Source: Thuidium tamariscinum (lineage: Eukaryota > Streptophyta > Bryopsida > Hypnales > Thuidiaceae). From it: a stretch of DNA of 64,000 nt. The stretch covers positions 6,510,001 to 6,574,000 of the forward strand of contig OX344757.2 of the NCBI GenBank assembly GCA_947034885.2, read 5' to 3'. Shown here piece by piece: positions 34,927 through 46,819 of this stretch. Below the pieces are notes generated by a model that was given only the letters and a program-made list of their open reading frames with translations, was not told where the DNA came from and did not search any database. A program made the translations under genes and the position numbers. Within the stretch, counting starts at the first letter, position 1. Each line of letters opens with the position of its first letter.

Positions 34927-35667
34927 TTAACCCTTTAGGGCCGAAGGAGGCAAAAACTGCCTTAGCAGGGTTTGAAATGAAATTTACAGCATGCTAGGGT
35001 TTCGAGATCATGGAAAAACCAATTACAAACTTGAACAGAATTGAATCTATTTTCTAGGATAGCTGTTCGATTGGAATTCAGAACAAAAATCTGGTGTACC
35101 GAGAGAGATTCATCGGAAGGGGTATCGGTGAGCCTTTGTGTTGAGTTGAAATCCACTGCCGAGACACCAACACGAGGATGATGTCACCTGACATTTTAGG
35201 GTCTGACACTGGGCTCTTCGCCGGGTTTAGGTTTTGGCACCAAGCTCGTTTCGGCCAGGTCGCGTGGTCGTTGCTTGTCCGTTCAGGAGGATCCTCTACA
35301 AGTCGTGGCCGTTGGGGTTTAGGTACACAACTCTCATTAGAGGATGCTGGCGTTGACATTTTGCTTGCTTGAACTGCGATAAATCCAATAGAATAATCTG
35401 ATGGGCGCCTTTGAATGTACTCATTCTTCGATTTGGTAGTGGAGGTCTTTTTTTCAGAGCCGCCGGAGCTTTGGAGCACCGTAGTCACCATCTGTGGAAG
35501 GACTACCATCGCCATGACTGTTGGATGTGGTGATCGAAAGAGCATCATTGTTTCTCTTAGTCTTGAGGGAGATCGCATAGCATTGAGGGCTGCAATTTTT
35601 GAAGTTCTAAGAAATTTGTTTCTCCCGCCAGAGATTTTGCCGCCCAAGGTCTACCAGGTACTTAGCA

Positions 35668-36558
35668 ATGGAGAAGAAAGGATCTAAAGACAGGCACATG
35701 GCTCCTGCAATCTTTCCCAATCACCTTGAAGATGAAGCTGAACTCATCGACAATTGGATGGTGGACAACAAGAGGACTGATTTTGAGAGAGTGAGTGTCC
35801 TCAATTGTTTGAGTGAAAGGCATTTCCGAAATCTCCCTTTGCCATCGAAGAGTAGGCCGCTTCCTGCAAATCCTGTGGCAAGAGAGTGGCGGTATTTATT
35901 TTACAGGCACATTGCAAATGTGCTAGGGTTTAGAACAAGGAAGGATTTTCCTGCAGTTGTGAGTGAAGTTTCACATCGGATTTGGCTAGATATCGAGGAT
36001 GTCGTCCCAATTGTCACTGAAGGAGGCAAGTAGACTGGCTGCAAAGAAGTGATTGCTGGAACGGAGTCCAAAGACCCAAGCGAGAGTGAAGTGTCTAACA
36101 AAAGCCCGCATTCCTTGTCCGGAGTTGGTGCAAGCATCCACGTTGCAGTTGGGCGAAAACAGAAAGACAGTAAATGCGGAGCAGGAGTACGATGTGTCAA
36201 CCGCAATTGTGAAGAGCACGCAAGGGAAGGAGAAATGGCCAACGAAGCCACGAGTTCCAAGAAAAAAAATGTGAAGGTAGGGAAGCCATTGGTGGATGGC
36301 GAACTACCCGGTGACACATGGATTGATCTGCCGAATGGGGCAAAGGAAGGTGGTGGAGGGTGGGGTCAAGATGGTGGTGACCATGGTGGAGGAAGGGGTC
36401 GTGCTGGAGGAAAGGGCGAGGACGGAGGAAGGGACGAGGAAGAGGTGGGCGAGGAAGGGGACGACAACAGTATGAAGAGGAAGACGTTTTACGAGACTAA
36501 GTTGTGGAGTCGGAGTACATACAGACACCAGAGGGGTGGAATAGACCCCAAATTTTGA
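35668..36558 (+). pseudogene. Upstream frame in the piggyBac element, one internal stop
   Basis: From an ATG at 35668 (context agcaATGgag) one frame runs to a TGA at 36556, broken only by TAG at 36031. The first 121 codons are mixed and globular-looking (WRYLFYRHIANVLGF). The part after the stop turns into a Gly/Arg/Glu/Asp-rich low-complexity segment at about 36340-36470. I do not recognise a domain. It could be an accessory protein of the element, an N-terminal extension of the transposase, or captured host sequence. The spacing and shared strand fit an N-terminal part separated by an intron or by decay. Confidence 0.4.
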
Positions 36559-36827
36559 TGCATGGTGATCGTTCACCACGAATTTTGAGGACTCGACCTG
36601 AACCAGGGAGTTGTGTGGTTCGAAAGATTTGGGAGGATGTTCGAGAGCATTCTTAGAATGCATTGGCTGTACATAAATCTTCATAGTGGGCTATGAGTCC
36701 GGATGCCTTTGCAATACATGGGGCTGGTTGAATTGTACCAAGACCAGAAGGTTCAGTAGAAACAGAGGAAGGACATGATGATGATCATATAGATTGTAAG
36801 GAGGCAGCGCATTATGTTTGTGGTCCA

Positions 36828-39240
36828 TTGAAGAATAAAGGAAGTGAGGGTGATTCATTGGATTGGTACCAAAGCTGCAGCAGCCATTCTTCATCTGGCA
36901 ATGACGTAATTGGCAAAAAGGTTCGCGTCCCAAAGGATGTTTTTCAATATAATCCAAATGGGCATGAGGAATTTTCATTTATCGGAGAGATAACTCGATG
37001 CTTCATTCACAAGATAATCGGAGAGCCGACGTATATGGTTTTCTTTGAAGGCTACCTCGGACACCAAGCTGTTCCGGCGCATGAATGTCGACTGGTGGGT
37101 GGTGGACTAGTGGAGCCGCTAAAGAAGACAACTCCACATGAAAGCGAGGAGGAATCTGAGGAGTTCTATGTGCAACTTGCACAAGGTACGCCCCGAGGTA
37201 CGCTTGTAGTACCTACTTTGGAACAATATGAAGTTTTCGAAGGCGTCAATGTTCCTAATTTGACTCCAGAGAAGAAGTCTGTTCCGACTTGGCACTGCGA
37301 CTACCCAGGATACCTTGGACTTGCTGACATAAAAAACTTCGATGGCATTTCAGAAGAAGAGTCGGGTGGAGACGAATGGGTCGCACGTCATGGCGATTAC
37401 ATAGACTCCTCTGATTCAGGTAACTTTGATTGGTTAGTTCCAGAAGATTTCAATATTGATGGGAAGGATGAGTGCGTGTCGTTTGAGTCTATGTCATTTT
37501 CTCACAGATATGATGATTCAAACTGGCAATAAACTACTACCCAATTAGAAGGGAGTCGAGATAATTTTACTGGTCCCACTCCTGGTCCCATTAGACGTGC
37601 TCTAAGAAAGCCTATGGCCCTCCATGAACCCTTCCAATCTTTCTGGCCAGATAAGATACTAAAGAAAATATGTGATCAGACTAATTTGTACGCTAAACAG
37701 AGAGCTAGAAAGTCGATGAAAGGAAGTCTGAATGGGGGGGGGAGGGATGGTTTGATCTTTGTCTGAATGAGTTGAAAGGATTTCTGGGAGTCCTTTTATA
37801 CATGGGACTGAAAAAGTTGCCAGAAATTCAGTCATATTGGGAAAAACGGACGTTCTTTGGTTGCCGTGTCATAAAATCTATGTTCAGTCGCGACAGATTC
37901 GAGGCAATACTACGTTGTATTAATCTAATAGATAATGCTTCACTAATTCCAAAAGGTAGCGTTGGCTATGACAAATTGGGTAAAGTCCGATGGTTGATAG
38001 AAGACTTCGTTAAAATCAGTCAATCTCTTTACAACTGTGAACACCACATTACAGTGGATGAAATCATGATCAAGTATAAAGGTCATTTATGTGATTTCCG
38101 CCAATACATGCCTGGGAAACCGGTTCCCTATGGTATGAAAATTTGGTGTGCAACTACCTCTGAGTCTAGATATATTTGGAATTTACAAGTCTATTTAGAT
38201 GCTAGAGGAGAGGCAACAAAGGTTGATTTAGGGGAACGAGTTGTATTAGAGCTAACTGAACCCCTCAGTCACCGTGGTCATATTATTGTAACAGATAACT
38301 TTTTCACTTCTCCTAAACTACTAGACATCCTAATGAGTAGGGGATTTTGGGGTACTGGTACTGTGAGGAAAGGTAGTCAAGGTATGCCATCTATTTTGAA
38401 GCAGTGTGTTGTCGATGGTGAACTCACTAGAGGCACGGTACTCACCAAGATGCATCGGTCGAAGCAAATGGCAGTGGTAGTATGGCAGGATGCACAACTT
38501 GTATTTTTGATTAGTACATCATCAGATCCTGTTGCAGTGGAGGGTGTTACTAGCTTGCAAGCGTTGGGTTGCTAGTAAACAAAAAAACTTCTACACTAGT
38601 CCAATACTCATTGAATATCAGAAAATATGAGAGGCGTAGATATTATAGATCAACATAAAGTCCAATATTCAGCGCAACTTCGAACAAGAAAGTGGTGGCA
38701 TTGACCTCTCATTTTTGTTTTAGACTCATCAGTAGGGAATTCTTATGTTTTTTACAAAAAACATATTGAGGAAGGGGGTTTAGTGAAGCCAATGGAAAGA
38801 GCTCAATACCATTACAGGATCGCTTCATGGCTATGTGATCATTGGATGAAGCCAGGTGGTACTTGCGGTGATTTCAACATTCGGTATAAAGGCATACATT
38901 ATCTGGCGGGTAAAGGAAATAAACGTCGACAGAAGTGTAAGATCTGTGGAAAGGTCATGAATCGATTTTGCTCGGGGTGTAATGGTGCTTTTATGTGTGA
39001 CAGAGATTGCTACTATAAGGTGCATACTGAAGCCCGATATGCTGCCACAGTATTGAGATGAAGGCGGGTCATTGTCTTTTTGCAGGCAATCCTGAAATGT
39101 TGATTCCGAAGTCCACGGTGCCATTATCTCCAGCGTTGCTTGTGAAGTGCGAAGACTGTGACGACATTGCTTTTGACTGTCCGCTAGAGGGACATTACAG
39201 TCCAGCATTGATTAGCTACCTTGCATGGCTTGGTGGAAAC
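36828..39240 (+). pseudogene. piggyBac transposase (DDE_Tnp_1_7 type), decayed
   Basis: The N-terminal part (36828-37530) is acidic with a segment YMVFFEGYLGHQAVP. TAA at 37530, a frameshift in a run of about ten G at 37732-37742, two offsetting frameshifts near 38565 and 38629, and TGA at 38700 break the frame. The family core is clear: KGFLGVLLYMGLKKLPE, then Asp in TVDEIMIKYKG (38057-38059), Asp in IIVTDNFFTSPKLL (38294-38296) and Asp in GVDIIDQHK (38639-38641), the three metal-binding aspartates of piggyBac enzymes. A C-terminal Cys-rich zinc-binding region (KCKICGKV, CSGCNGAFMCDRDCYYKVH) ends near 39020. An active enzyme would excise precisely and insert at TTAA; this copy cannot make a complete one. 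Confidence 0.85.
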
Positions 39241-40292
39241 TAGATTACATTAGCATTTGCTTATGCATGTTGCATGTAGCTAATTTTGAACTCTATTCCA
39301 GATCAGTTTAGGTAGATCTACTGAGGAACTTGAACTCATGGGACTACATTATTTTTTTCATGCGGCTTTTTGGTTTGCTACGACAGTTTTGTGGTATTTG
39401 TAAGACTCTTTGTATGTGTAATTGAGAAGCGTTGAATTATATATGTTCAAGTTCATTGCGAGATTTCCATATTTTTGAGCATTTTGACTTTCTAGTATCG
39501 AAGTTTATTGACTACCTATACTCACAGTGTTGTTGCCTTGCGCAGCTTGTATTGCGCGCCAAAGCAACCGTAAAGCCCGGGAACTTCTACAGGCTGGCGG
39601 GAAGAAGAAGATGGAGCGATCATTGTGACGGGTTTTGGGTGGCAGTTGGACGGGTGAGCACTGCCACGTTAGCCATCGACCCGATGAACCTTCGACTTTG
39701 TACTCCCCACCCTTTACTTCAGCACTTTCAACGTTGCACCATCAAAATGAGCTTCATCTTATCACTTCCCCATTTTTTTTTTAGTGGTAGATTAGTACTA
39801 TTTCTAGTACTTCAACGGTTGGATTTACAAATAATATAAATCTCTTTTTTCTAAAAATGCTCAGAATTTTCTAATATTTTGCATGATTTCTGACCCTAAA
39901 ACCTCATGCCTTTCCCTCATCGAATATAGCAAATGATAAGACTTTTTCAAAAAAATCAAAGTTCATACCCTTCATCATGTTGCATTCTACAAGAATACAA
40001 ATTTTCAAATTCTTATCATACAACATCTGCTCGTATGAGCCATTTGAACAACCACCACAACCCAGATTATGTCTTCCATACATTGGAGGGGCACCTTCTT
40101 CTGAACCGATGCACCTCAAAATGCAAGGTAATCGGTCCCCAAAAATTTCTTGTGTGACCTCAGCAAATGTAGATTACATCGGTACGATCAGATTGTCAGT
40201 CTGACATCACCCTGAAACCCTAAAAATCTCCCAAAAACCTGCTTCTAGAATGTGGAGAACTACCGGGAAAGCAGGCGGCCTTAAGGGATTAA

Positions 40293-40875
40293 TGTATTCC
40301 ATGTCCATGTCCTAGATTTAGGAATGTCTATAATGTCAATTGTTGGTACTCTCCCAAGACAAACTTTGAATGGAAAAAGAGACATCCTAAAGTGAATGAA
40401 TAGATAACTCAAATTTCTATTCATTTTTGGACCAAAGTTCTCTACTTATTCTACAACAAGCCTTCTCTACAATTTGCTAAGAACATATCTTTCCAATCAC
40501 TTGTAAATTAATTGCAATAAGTGACAATTGCAAGAGCGTGTACCTTCCAATAAGCCCCTCAAGTAGACTCATGCCAGAAGGTCAAGAGATTCCATAGGGT
40601 CAATAATCTTTATAAAGTATGTCAAAACACTCCTGCTAAAAATTTGAACTTCCTTTCTGTATAAAGTTTCTATCCGTTGTATGCAAACTAAGATATAAGA
40701 AAGACCCGCAGAATAAATAATCACATCAACGAGGACCATGTGCGAAGAGTCAAAGCCCTCATTGGGAGGATTCAGGGGCTAACCAACAAAAAAAAGGGGC
40801 AAATGTACTAATTCTTAAAACCCCTGTTTCCTAAACAAATACGCTTGACTAAATGTCAAAAACCTCCTCGTGGTA
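40293..40875. other. 3' flank of the PDI gene
   Basis: No coding frame is visible. Part of this stretch probably holds the 3' untranslated region of the minus-strand PDI gene. No clear poly(A) signal could be assigned. Confidence 0.4.
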
Positions 40876-43800
40876 TTAATCCCGCTTGACGTCGCTTCCT
40901 GGTAATCTGGAAGATCGACTTTCAGACCATCTGCTAGTGCTAGGACCCCTGTAATCTTCCCGATCCTCTTGAAAAGCACTGTAGTCCAAACTCCTCAATA
41001 ACATGACCAACACGGCTACAACCAAGATAACATATGTGGCTGTAAGAGCTAAATTAGCAGTGGCTCGCTCATACAGCGATGGAGCTCGCATTTTATGTCG
41101 CTTGAGAGTGTTTTCTTTATAACCTTGCAACAGCTTGGCCAGCTCTGACTCCATCGAGTTGCCAACAAATGCATCTGTGTTGTTGCTCTGTTTCAAGTGC
41201 ACATACAATTGTTCAGCGTCAATTTCGTACACAAGGGGTTTGTCTACTAAGAACCTGATGTCATACAAGATCGCCACCAACCCTACTAGACAGCTGCATG
41301 CCTAACCTCACATATTTTTATGTCATCCAAGATTTAATGTAACACCAAAATTGAGTAGTGTTAAATTCTGTTCGTTGAGACCACCATCAAAAAGCTTTTC
41401 GATGTTGTCACTTAAGCAACAAGTGTCCAACACTACATCCAAAGCCCCAAAAGTGATGTTACCAATAACTGCACTAATTCATGGTGTTCCGAGTGTTTCA
41501 CGGGACAACAGAGTGGTGCATCATTCACCAAATAGAAAAAACGAAGAACAAATCAAAACTTGGGAATCAAATATGTTAGTGAATCTTAGAAATCCAACCA
41601 GGGAGTACACTTGACTTAGCTGAAACTGGTTAGTGGTGATCAATTCCAGCCAAGTTGGGAGGACGCCCAGGTTAGAACAGGACACGATTCTCACTACTAG
41701 TGCACTTGATCGGGCTATTGTGCAAATTGAAATTTGTATATTGCAGACTCACCATCACAAAAGAGTCGTCATTCCAGACAAACACTGTGGGAAGCTTGGT
41801 ATCTTTCCTGATGTAGAAAGGGCGCAAAAATTCGGGAAACTCAGAGGCAACCACGTATGTGAACACGAACTTGCGATATGCAGGAGCAGCCATTTTCAGT
41901 TTCTTGATGAAGTGCTTGGCTTCGGGTGTGCTATCAGACTCCAGAATAGCAACTACTGTTGGACGCCCGTCCTCCTGCACTGGCCTCACAGTCTCCCCGG
42001 TCATATGAGAAACAAGAGGAAGCAGATTTTGTTGCACAAATTCCTCGACATACTCCGCTGCCACAAACACCCATTTCAAGGATTAGAAAGATATTCTGGA
42101 CGCCAAGTAGTTCCTGTCGGTAGAACATATTCATGAAAATAGTATTGTCAAGCTGTACAGAGGACAAACTTGATAGGTAACAATAGTAGAGCATTGTTTT
42201 AAGTTATAAACTATCACTCCTGAGAACAATGACATTATTGAGAAATTAGCCACATGAAGAGTGGTTGAGAAGAATCGTGGCACTCTCAAGAGGAATGAAA
42301 CCACTTTTCATAAATCAGTGGGAACGTCTTGTTAGGGGCGTTTCAAGCACATCTTTCCCCAAACAAAGTAAATTGCATAGCTTAAAAGTGAAAACCAGCT
42401 TCCCTACTGAAAAGTTCCTCTCGAAGCGCTTAACCCCTAAAGGACCGAGATCTTGCAGTTTTAAAAATGGCTTAATTCGGTTGAGAAAATTGTTATTCAG
42501 ATCGGACCGAATTTTATGATACGAGAAGCAGTAAAAAATATTGCATGAGTTGATCGAAAAAATTAAAGAATAAGCAAAAGAAAGTCCCCTCATAACCCAC
42601 TCAATAGTGGTTTAAAACTCACGAAGCTCATTTTGAATTAGCCTAAACCAACCTTCAAAAGGACCGTAAAACGTTGATCTCTCGCCATACTCGCCACGCA
42701 TCACCACAATGGCAGGGCCCTTGTCAAAATCAAAGGCCTCCATGACATTGTCAGAGAACATTTCCATCACCACAAACCATGCCTTAGTTCGGTACTTCTT
42801 GGCAAGCTCTTCCAGGTCGATGACTTTGAGACCGAACCCCACGAAGACGGGAATCTCAGGTCCAATGGATTTCAGAAACATTCGTAGATCGGCTTCAGTG
42901 TCCAATTGATGGATGGAAGGGGCCGACAAACGTCTCAAGTAAGATACTATGCCATCCGCTTTCCGAGGCCCAGCGTAATCTGTAGGGAACCCATTGATGA
43001 AAAACTTCAGGGTCGGAAAGGCACTGGCAAACAGAGGAATGAGTCAAAACAATGGCATCTGAAACTTGGATCCCATGCAATTCCATTGCCGCTGATACTT
43101 GCAGAGACCCTGGGCAAAAAATTCAATAATCATTCGATCCCTAAGACTCTCGGTTCCCTGAGGTAACTAAACTACGGTAACTATAACTGCGACACTTGAG
43201 CATTGAACATAGTTACTGCTACCATAAAGGTAAATATCTTCATACATTCTAGTTCGTAAATCAGAGGGATTCATTGCAACAGAGAATGCATTCTTTGGAT
43301 ACTACATGCAAAAGTTATGAGAGTTCAAGGTCTCTTGGGAAGATGACCCCAAACCAAGATATGTTCATATCTGCTTATCAAACGGTCGGGTACATTCTCC
43401 AAAGCAATATGTACTCATCTTGCAAGTTTTGACGGTGTCTCAATTAAGTACCTCTACCTCCTTGCACAACCACTCAAAAACTTTGCTTTGCATGATGATG
43501 GATATACTCTGACAAAACATATCTTGGTCACGCTGCATCTTACTAAGTACATAACTTCTAATGCTCAAGCTAGTACCCTTGTGCACGGTAAAAATGAAAT
43601 CCAGCGAGCAATCACTCCCTAACGGAACAAAACTTCAGTACAGCGCATGAACAAATATCGCACTCGTCTAGGGTCAGACATTGCTATTTAGCATCTATAA
43701 CTAAAGTGGAAAATTTCTGTACGTTCATACCATTGCAGTTCAATTACTCCATGAATGTTTCTTTAATCACTAGTAACTTCATAATTCTAACTTTTCGATT

Positions 43801-44630
43801 CTAGTCCTATTGGTCCTTGAAATCAAGAGAAGGGGGTACGGTACTTTCACGAGCAAGGACACAGAATCTGGTCTTAGTGGAGTATATATGGGATAGACAC
43901 TTGAAGTCCTGAAAATATGGTCATGAAAAGATACCTTATTTTATACTGTGAGGCAACTCTTGAGTGTTTTTCAGCATCAATTTTAGCCAAAACGATTGGT
44001 CTCGAATCCTTAGCGAGCACAGGAGCAGCGAGGTCCAGCTGCAAAGGAGTACATGAAAAGAGGGTCTATCAGAAAACCAATGATGCATGTGGCGAGGTAC
44101 AAAGTCCTCGTGTAGCATATGAAACCACGCTCCCCTTCATGTAGATCAAAAGGGGAGTTTCAGTAGATTGCAAACAAACTCTTTAAATTTCAAAGGTTAA
44201 CCCCTACAAACTTGCATTTTATCCCTGTTTTAATCCCTGTAACAATATCAGAATCGCATTCCAAAATCTATGAAAGGCTAAAAAATTGAGGAAAATAGAA
44301 CTCCGTTGAGCCTAATTCGGTCAAATAATTGCAACTCACAAGGTCCAAGCGCAATGGCATACGCAGGCATTACCCTACCTGAGGCGAGAGACGCTTGCAG
44401 TGGCCACACCAGGGCGCATAAAAGTCCACCAAGATGTGGTCATGCTTGGCAATTGCCGCATCGAAGCTCTCATCCGTGAGCTCCACGACGCGCCCGTAGA
44501 AACTGCTCGCGGGCACTGTTTCTCCAACTACAACAGTCTCCTCTTCCACAAACTCTTGCGCACAAAGGCCAGCGAAGTACAGGAAAACCAAACACACACA
44601 GAGATACAAGCCCCTCGACGACACCGCCAT
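40876..44630 (-). CDS. PDIL5-2: Protein disulfide isomerase, PDIL5-2/PDI8-like
   Basis: Exons in reading order: 44630-44379, 44038-43935, 43023-42653, 42057-41753, and a last exon from about 41.26 kb to the stop at 40876. The first four join in phase with GT-AG ends. Residues 1-24 form a signal peptide. One thioredoxin domain carries the active site WCGHC (cysteines at about 75 and 78) and ends with FPTLKFFINGFPTDYAGPRKAD. Redox-inactive thioredoxin-like parts follow (PVFVGFGLK, FYGPFEG, LPTVFVWNDD). Near the C-terminus is a membrane segment (YVILVVAVLVMLL) and a short polar tail. This layout is that of plant PDIL5-2/PDI8: a single-pass ER membrane protein with its catalytic domain in the lumen, helping disulfide formation. 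The last acceptor does not join in frame at any clear AG, so that junction is uncertain. Confidence 0.88.
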
Positions 44631-46800
44631 AGCTAGCAACGCCCAGTCGGCCTGAAACTCAGGTCAACACAAGTATACTTAAGCTTACAGAGGTCAAAAG
44701 GAAAGCAAAAAAACTTAGAAGACGACAGTTCTAGCTAAAATCCACACTCCAGTTTTGAATTATGGTAAGGGGTCCTAACATCGAGTTCCTACAACTTCGA
44801 GCTTTGCAAATTTGATTTTTTAAACACCTTGTAAATCTATATATACTGATGATCCGTAATCACTGATGAATGATTTTCGTTGAATCGTGGATGATTTCAA
44901 TGGATGCTATGAGAAATTGAAGGATGAAGGGCAGAAATTTCCTTCAATATTTGCAGGTGCCCAAATGTTGCGCATTTCATTAGTGGCCTCTATACAGGTG
45001 AAACGTAATTTGAACACCCAACCAAGAGTAATCATCAGCCACAAAACATCAAATCCAACTTTCTAGCAAAGGAATTGAGTCCATCACGTAGTTGCCAGGA
45101 ACCTCTTTTGCCACAGCCACGCACAACCAGAAAACCTCTTCAAACCAAAACACAGAGTGGCGCACGCCTACAATTCTAAAATCCATCCCTGACATCATAT
45201 CCACAATTAGGTCACCATCTAAGCTGCAAAATAACAGCACCAGGATTGAAGAGCGATAAGGAAGGGGATCTCAACCTGCTGCAGTGACTCCGTCGACAAT
45301 ACCGACAGCTTCGCTCCCAAAGTAGTCTCTGCACGCAGTTGCGTTTATTCTCACGAGCGACACCGTTGTGAGAATCGAGTGCAACTTGACAAGGAGGGAT
45401 CGCCCTTACAGTTTGCATTGACAAGGTGCAGGTGATGGTGGAAATCGAGGGTTTGAGGGCTCCATCGCCGGAGAGAAGCTTGAGACCTAAACCTAAAACC
45501 ACAGCCAGCTCATTAGAAATCTCAACAGGATTATAAGCGCGTTCGAAATTCTCAGCAAAGAAGTACCCGTCGACCTTCTGCAAGCGCGAAGAATTTCAGG
45601 ATGGGAATTTCGAGGGAGTATATAGCTAATTACGGAAGAGACTGCGAAAGAGAATCCTAAAGCGTCAACAAAGCGATAGAGCGTTAAGAACTCACAAAGC
45701 ACTAGTCCTCAAGAGGAAATCGGAATCGGAGCAGCGCCATAACTTCGCTCAGTCTGCAACGATACAATTACACAAAGGGCAACCCGAGGAACAAATCGGA
45801 GAACATGATGAAAATCAGAAATCAGATGAAAACTGCGAAATGATATGGATGAAAAGTAAACTTTTTTCATCCTCTCCGCGCAACTATTAGGAACCAGCAT
45901 TTTTTTTGGGCGATATGGGGCCAGAAAGCACCATTCCAAAATTACTGGCGAAAAAGGCTTAAAGAAAAAAAAATTTAATAAAAAAATGGAGGTAAAATGA
46001 GTGAAGGCTTCGGGTCGTGTGGCCCAATAACCCTAGGTCTAGCCGCCATCATCGCCTGCTCCCCGCCTTCTCAGGTGACATGATTTTGAAGTTGTGTGCA
46101 TGTTTCCTCCCCCTCTCACCACCTTCATCACTCTCGTAGCTTCACTTCCTTCTGCATTCATCGCCTTTAGAACTCCATGGGCACTTCTCATTGTCACTAT
46201 CATTGTCGAAACTTTTAGAAATCCAATCACCAAATTGCAAACACATCTTTCTGAAGCCGTGCCTCCACTCTTTATTATTGCTTCATTGTTTCAGTTTAGT
46301 GCATTGTGATTTGCTTTAGATTTTGGGATGGGCTTCGACAACACTTGGATTGTTGTGACAGAGATTCCTTCTTTCTCACAGTGTTTAGTCATTATTGGGA
46401 TGAAGACAACAGTCGTTGGGAGGTGGTTTAGGCTTGGTCGTTTGTGGAGGGAAGGTAGGAAGTATTGCAAGACTATATTAGAATATGGTTGATTCTTGTG
46501 TTTCTTGCTAACATATTTCTCTTTTGTTTGTTGCAATGAATTCCAGATTGCAATATAGTTGCTTTGCCCTTTGCTTTCTATGTTAATTGTGTTTTTGGTT
46601 GTATATTTTCTCTATAGAGAGAGCTTTGTCAAAGGTAGTAGTTGTCAATGTTGTTGTTTTTATAGCTTAGCCAACACCATGGTTTGACAAGCTCGCCAAA
46701 GGTGTTTGGGGTTATCGCTTAGGTTTTTGTTTGTTTTGATTTGGAGTTGCTACTTGTTAGTTTAGGTGCATTTTACAACAATGGATTTTTAATTTGATTG
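44631..46800. other. Upstream region of the PDI gene
   Basis: The GC-richer block at about 45.2-45.95 kb is the likely promoter or first-exon area for the minus-strand PDI gene, and contains the open exon pair listed separately. Positions 45960-46800 are mixed sequence without a recognisable gene, leading into the hAT fragment. Confidence 0.35.
45049..45577 (-). CDS. Possible two-exon open frame upstream of the PDI gene
   Basis: On the minus strand an open stretch starts after an acceptor-like cgcgcttgcag (exon from about 45577). It runs through AENFERAYNPVEISNE and LSGDGALKPSIST to a possible donor TGTCG|GTATTG. It continues in phase after the acceptor ttattttgcag (near 45229) with LDGDLIVDMMSGMDF and ends at a stop near 45049. 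Splice signals and phase agree, but there is no good starting ATG and no recognised domain. It could be an internal piece of an unseen gene, part of a spliced leader of the PDI gene, or chance. Confidence 0.22.
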
Positions 46801-46819
46801 TCTAGAGTTTGAGGGAGAC

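Larger units (their letters stand above)
34931..40288 (+). mobile_element. Full-length piggyBac-type transposon
   Basis: TTAA stands at both ends (34927-34930 and 40289-40292), the hallmark target of piggyBac elements. The left end CCCTTTAGGGCCG and the right end, reversed, TCCCTTAAGGCCG match at 10 of 13 positions. The 5.36-kb interior is GC-richer than its surroundings and carries a transposase gene on the same strand plus 1.9 kb of extra open sequence upstream of it. The terminal match and TTAA are seen. The full extent as one element is inferred from these and the central position of the transposase. Confidence 0.75.

Noticed and set aside
35078-35647. 189-codon minus-strand frame inside the piggyBac element
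   Set aside because: No recognisable domain, its longest form starts at a TTG, and it begins only 20 bp from the oppositely directed ATG at 35668. Kept as a question in the findings, not as a gene.
39432-39839. 135-codon frame in the 3' part of the piggyBac element
   Set aside because: It lies after the Cys-rich C-terminal domain, is hydrophobic and AT-driven at its end, and has no recognisable content.
42424-42445. TTAACCCCTAAAGGACCG resembling the piggyBac left end
   Set aside because: No inverted partner with TTAA was found nearby, it lies inside a PDI intron, and a similar TTAACCCCTA occurs by chance at 44199.
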